From Candidatus Nesterenkonia stercoripullorum (GTDB lineage Bacteria; Actinomycetota; Actinomycetes; Actinomycetales; Micrococcaceae): a stretch of DNA of 6,009 nucleotides. The translations under genes and the position numbers were made by a program. Positions 4,936 to 6,009 of this stretch are shown piece by piece (position 1 is the stretch's first letter; each line of letters begins with the position of its first letter). The notes beneath the pieces are model-generated. The model was given only the letters and a program-made list of their open reading frames with translations, did not search any database and had not been told where the DNA came from. The DNA lies in assembly GCA_019114115.1 (NCBI GenBank), contig DXGD01000026.1:1-6009 (forward strand). The letters run 5' to 3'.

Positions 4936-6009
4936 GCGGATCTCCTGTCTCCCGCTGCGGGACGGAGCTCTTCGGCCCCGGTTCGGAGGACACCACGATC
5001 GGACGCTCCGGAGAGGATTCCCAGACCTTGCGGTGGGGGCGCTTCACGACGTCGTGGAAGATCTCAGCCACTTCCTTGGCGCCAACGGTCTCGACCCGCA
5101 GCAGCTCCTCGGCGAGGCGGTCCAGCACGTGCCGGTTCTCGAGGAGCGCGCGGTAGGCCTCATCATGACCCTCTTCGATGATGTTGCGCACCTCGGAGTC
5201 GACGATGCCGGCCAGCTGCTCGGAATAGTCCTTGCCGGAAGCCATCTCCTTGCCCAGGAAGGGGTTGCTGTCCCCGGATCCCAGCTTCACCGAGCCGACT
5301 TTGGCGCTCATCCCGTACTCGGTGACCATGCGCCGCGCGGTCTCGGTGGCCTTCTGGATGTCATTGGCCGCGCCTGTGGAGGGGTCTTGGAAGACGATCT
5401 CCTCAGCCACACGCCCGCCCATCGCGTAGGCGATCTGGTCGAGCAGCTCGTTGCGCGTCGTGGAGTATTTGTCGTCCTCCGGCACCACCATGGTGTAGCC
5501 CAGCGCCCGTCCGCGCGGGAGGATCGTGATCTTGGTGACCGGTGCCGAATAGTTCAGTGCCGCCGCCACGAGCGCATGCCCGCCCTCATGGTAGGCCGTG
5601 ACGCGCCGCTCGTGGTCCTTCATGAGCCGGGTGCGCTTCTGCGGCCCGGCCATCACGCGGTCGATGGCCTCGTCGATGGCACGATCGTCGATGAGATCAG
5701 CATTGGAGCGTGCGGTCAGCAGAGCCGCTTCGTTGAGCACGTTGGCCAGGTCAGCACCGGTGTATCCCGGGGTCTTCCGGGCGACGGCGGCCAGGTCCAA
5801 ATCCTCCACCAGCGGCTTGCCCTGGGCGTGCACGCGCAGGATCTCGCGACGTCCGGCGAAGTCAGGTGCTTCCACCGGGATCTGACGGTCGAAGCGTCCC
5901 GGCCGCAGCAGTGCCGGGTCCAGCACATCGGGCCGGTTCGTCGCAGCGATGACGATGATGTTCGCGTTCGCCTCGAAACCGTCCATCTCCACCAGCAACT
6001 GGTTCAGCA
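4928..6009 (-). CDS. ftsH: ATP-dependent zinc metalloprotease FtsH, N-terminus beyond window
   Basis: FtsH is a membrane-anchored hexameric AAA+ protease that degrades damaged membrane proteins and selected cytoplasmic regulators. Only the last 359 residues are present; the N-terminal helices and the Walker A and B motifs lie beyond the right edge. The visible part begins in the AAA domain with [12 protein letters not shown]. The second region of homology, [20 protein letters not shown], carries the arginine fingers, and the helical lid follows ([17 protein letters not shown]). The protease domain has the zinc motif HEGGH at 5576-5590, and the third ligand is probably the Asp of TGAANDI. A hydrophilic, likely disordered tail of about 35 residues ends the protein. 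The consensus is HEXXH, most often HEAGH; Gly in the third place keeps all catalytic residues. The stop overlaps folE, the same order as in M. tuberculosis. Confidence 0.97.
   Translation of the reverse strand, partial: LNQLLVEMDGFEANANIIVIAATNRPDVLDPALLRPGRFDRQIPVEAPDFAGRREILRVHAQGKPLVEDLDLAAVARKTPGYTGADLANVLNEAALLTARSNADLIDDRAIDEAIDRVMAGPQKRTRLMKDHERRVTAYHEGGHALVAAALNYSAPVTKITILPRGRALGYTMVVPEDDKYSTTRNELLDQIAYAMGGRVAEEIVFQDPSTGAANDIQKATETARRMVTEYGMSAKVGSVKLGSGDSNPFLGKEMASGKDYSEQLAGIVDSEVRNIIEEGHDEAYRALLENRHVLDRLAEELLRVETVGAKEVAEIFHDVVKRPHRKVWESSPERPIVVSSEPGPKSSVPQRETGDPRD
4941..4946 (-). promoter_or_regulatory. Ribosome binding site of folE
   Basis: AGGAGA on the minus strand ends five bases before the GTG at 4935 and lies within the last codons of ftsH. 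It fixes the folE start, since no in-frame ATG is nearby. Confidence 0.75.

Noticed and set aside
4360..5181. 273-residue open frame on the plus strand
   Set aside because: It is antisense to folE and the end of ftsH, both certain genes, and its product is Arg/Pro-rich with no recognisable domain.
5576..5590. HEGGH as a damaged FtsH zinc site
   Set aside because: Both histidines and the glutamate of HEXXH are present; only a variable position differs from the commoner HEAGH.

Overview
The window is high-GC DNA, and every protein-coding gene I can support lies on the minus strand, reading from the right edge to the left. The order is ftsH (C-terminal part), folE, folP, a fused folB-folK, a DUF3180 membrane protein gene, and two bacterial-PH-domain membrane protein genes, the second cut by the left edge. 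The run ftsH-folE-folP-folB-folK-DUF3180 is the known actinobacterial arrangement (compare Rv3610c to Rv3605c in Mycobacterium tuberculosis). With the GC-rich codon use and GTG starts, this points to a chromosomal region of an actinobacterium. The folB-folK fusion and the PH-domain pair after DUF3180 suggest Micrococcales, perhaps a Micrococcaceae-like genus; the genus is a guess.

Right part (about 3273-6009): the AAA/peptidase part of FtsH overlaps folE by 8 bases, and folE is followed by folP. Middle (about 2041-3272): a 161-base palindrome-rich gap separates folP from folB-folK. Left part (1-2044): folK overlaps the DUF3180 gene by 4 bases, DUF3180 overlaps the first PH gene by 11 bases, and the second PH gene follows after 8 bases. 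The second PH gene stays open to base 1 and encodes a proline-rich low-complexity segment at its visible end.

FolE, FolB, FolK and FolP together supply four steps of folate synthesis: GTP to dihydroneopterin triphosphate, then (after dephosphorylation by an enzyme not seen here) aldol cleavage, pyrophosphorylation, and condensation with p-aminobenzoate to dihydropteroate. DUF3180 has no established function. The PH pair resembles Bacillus YdbS/YdbT and probably acts at the membrane, not in folate synthesis. No RNA genes, mobile elements, CRISPR or plus-strand genes are supported. This is mostly a conserved housekeeping locus and I found no clear new system. The best second-look items are a G-run tandem repeat inside the second PH gene and a degenerate 12-base repeat with an inverted repeat at the end of folP.
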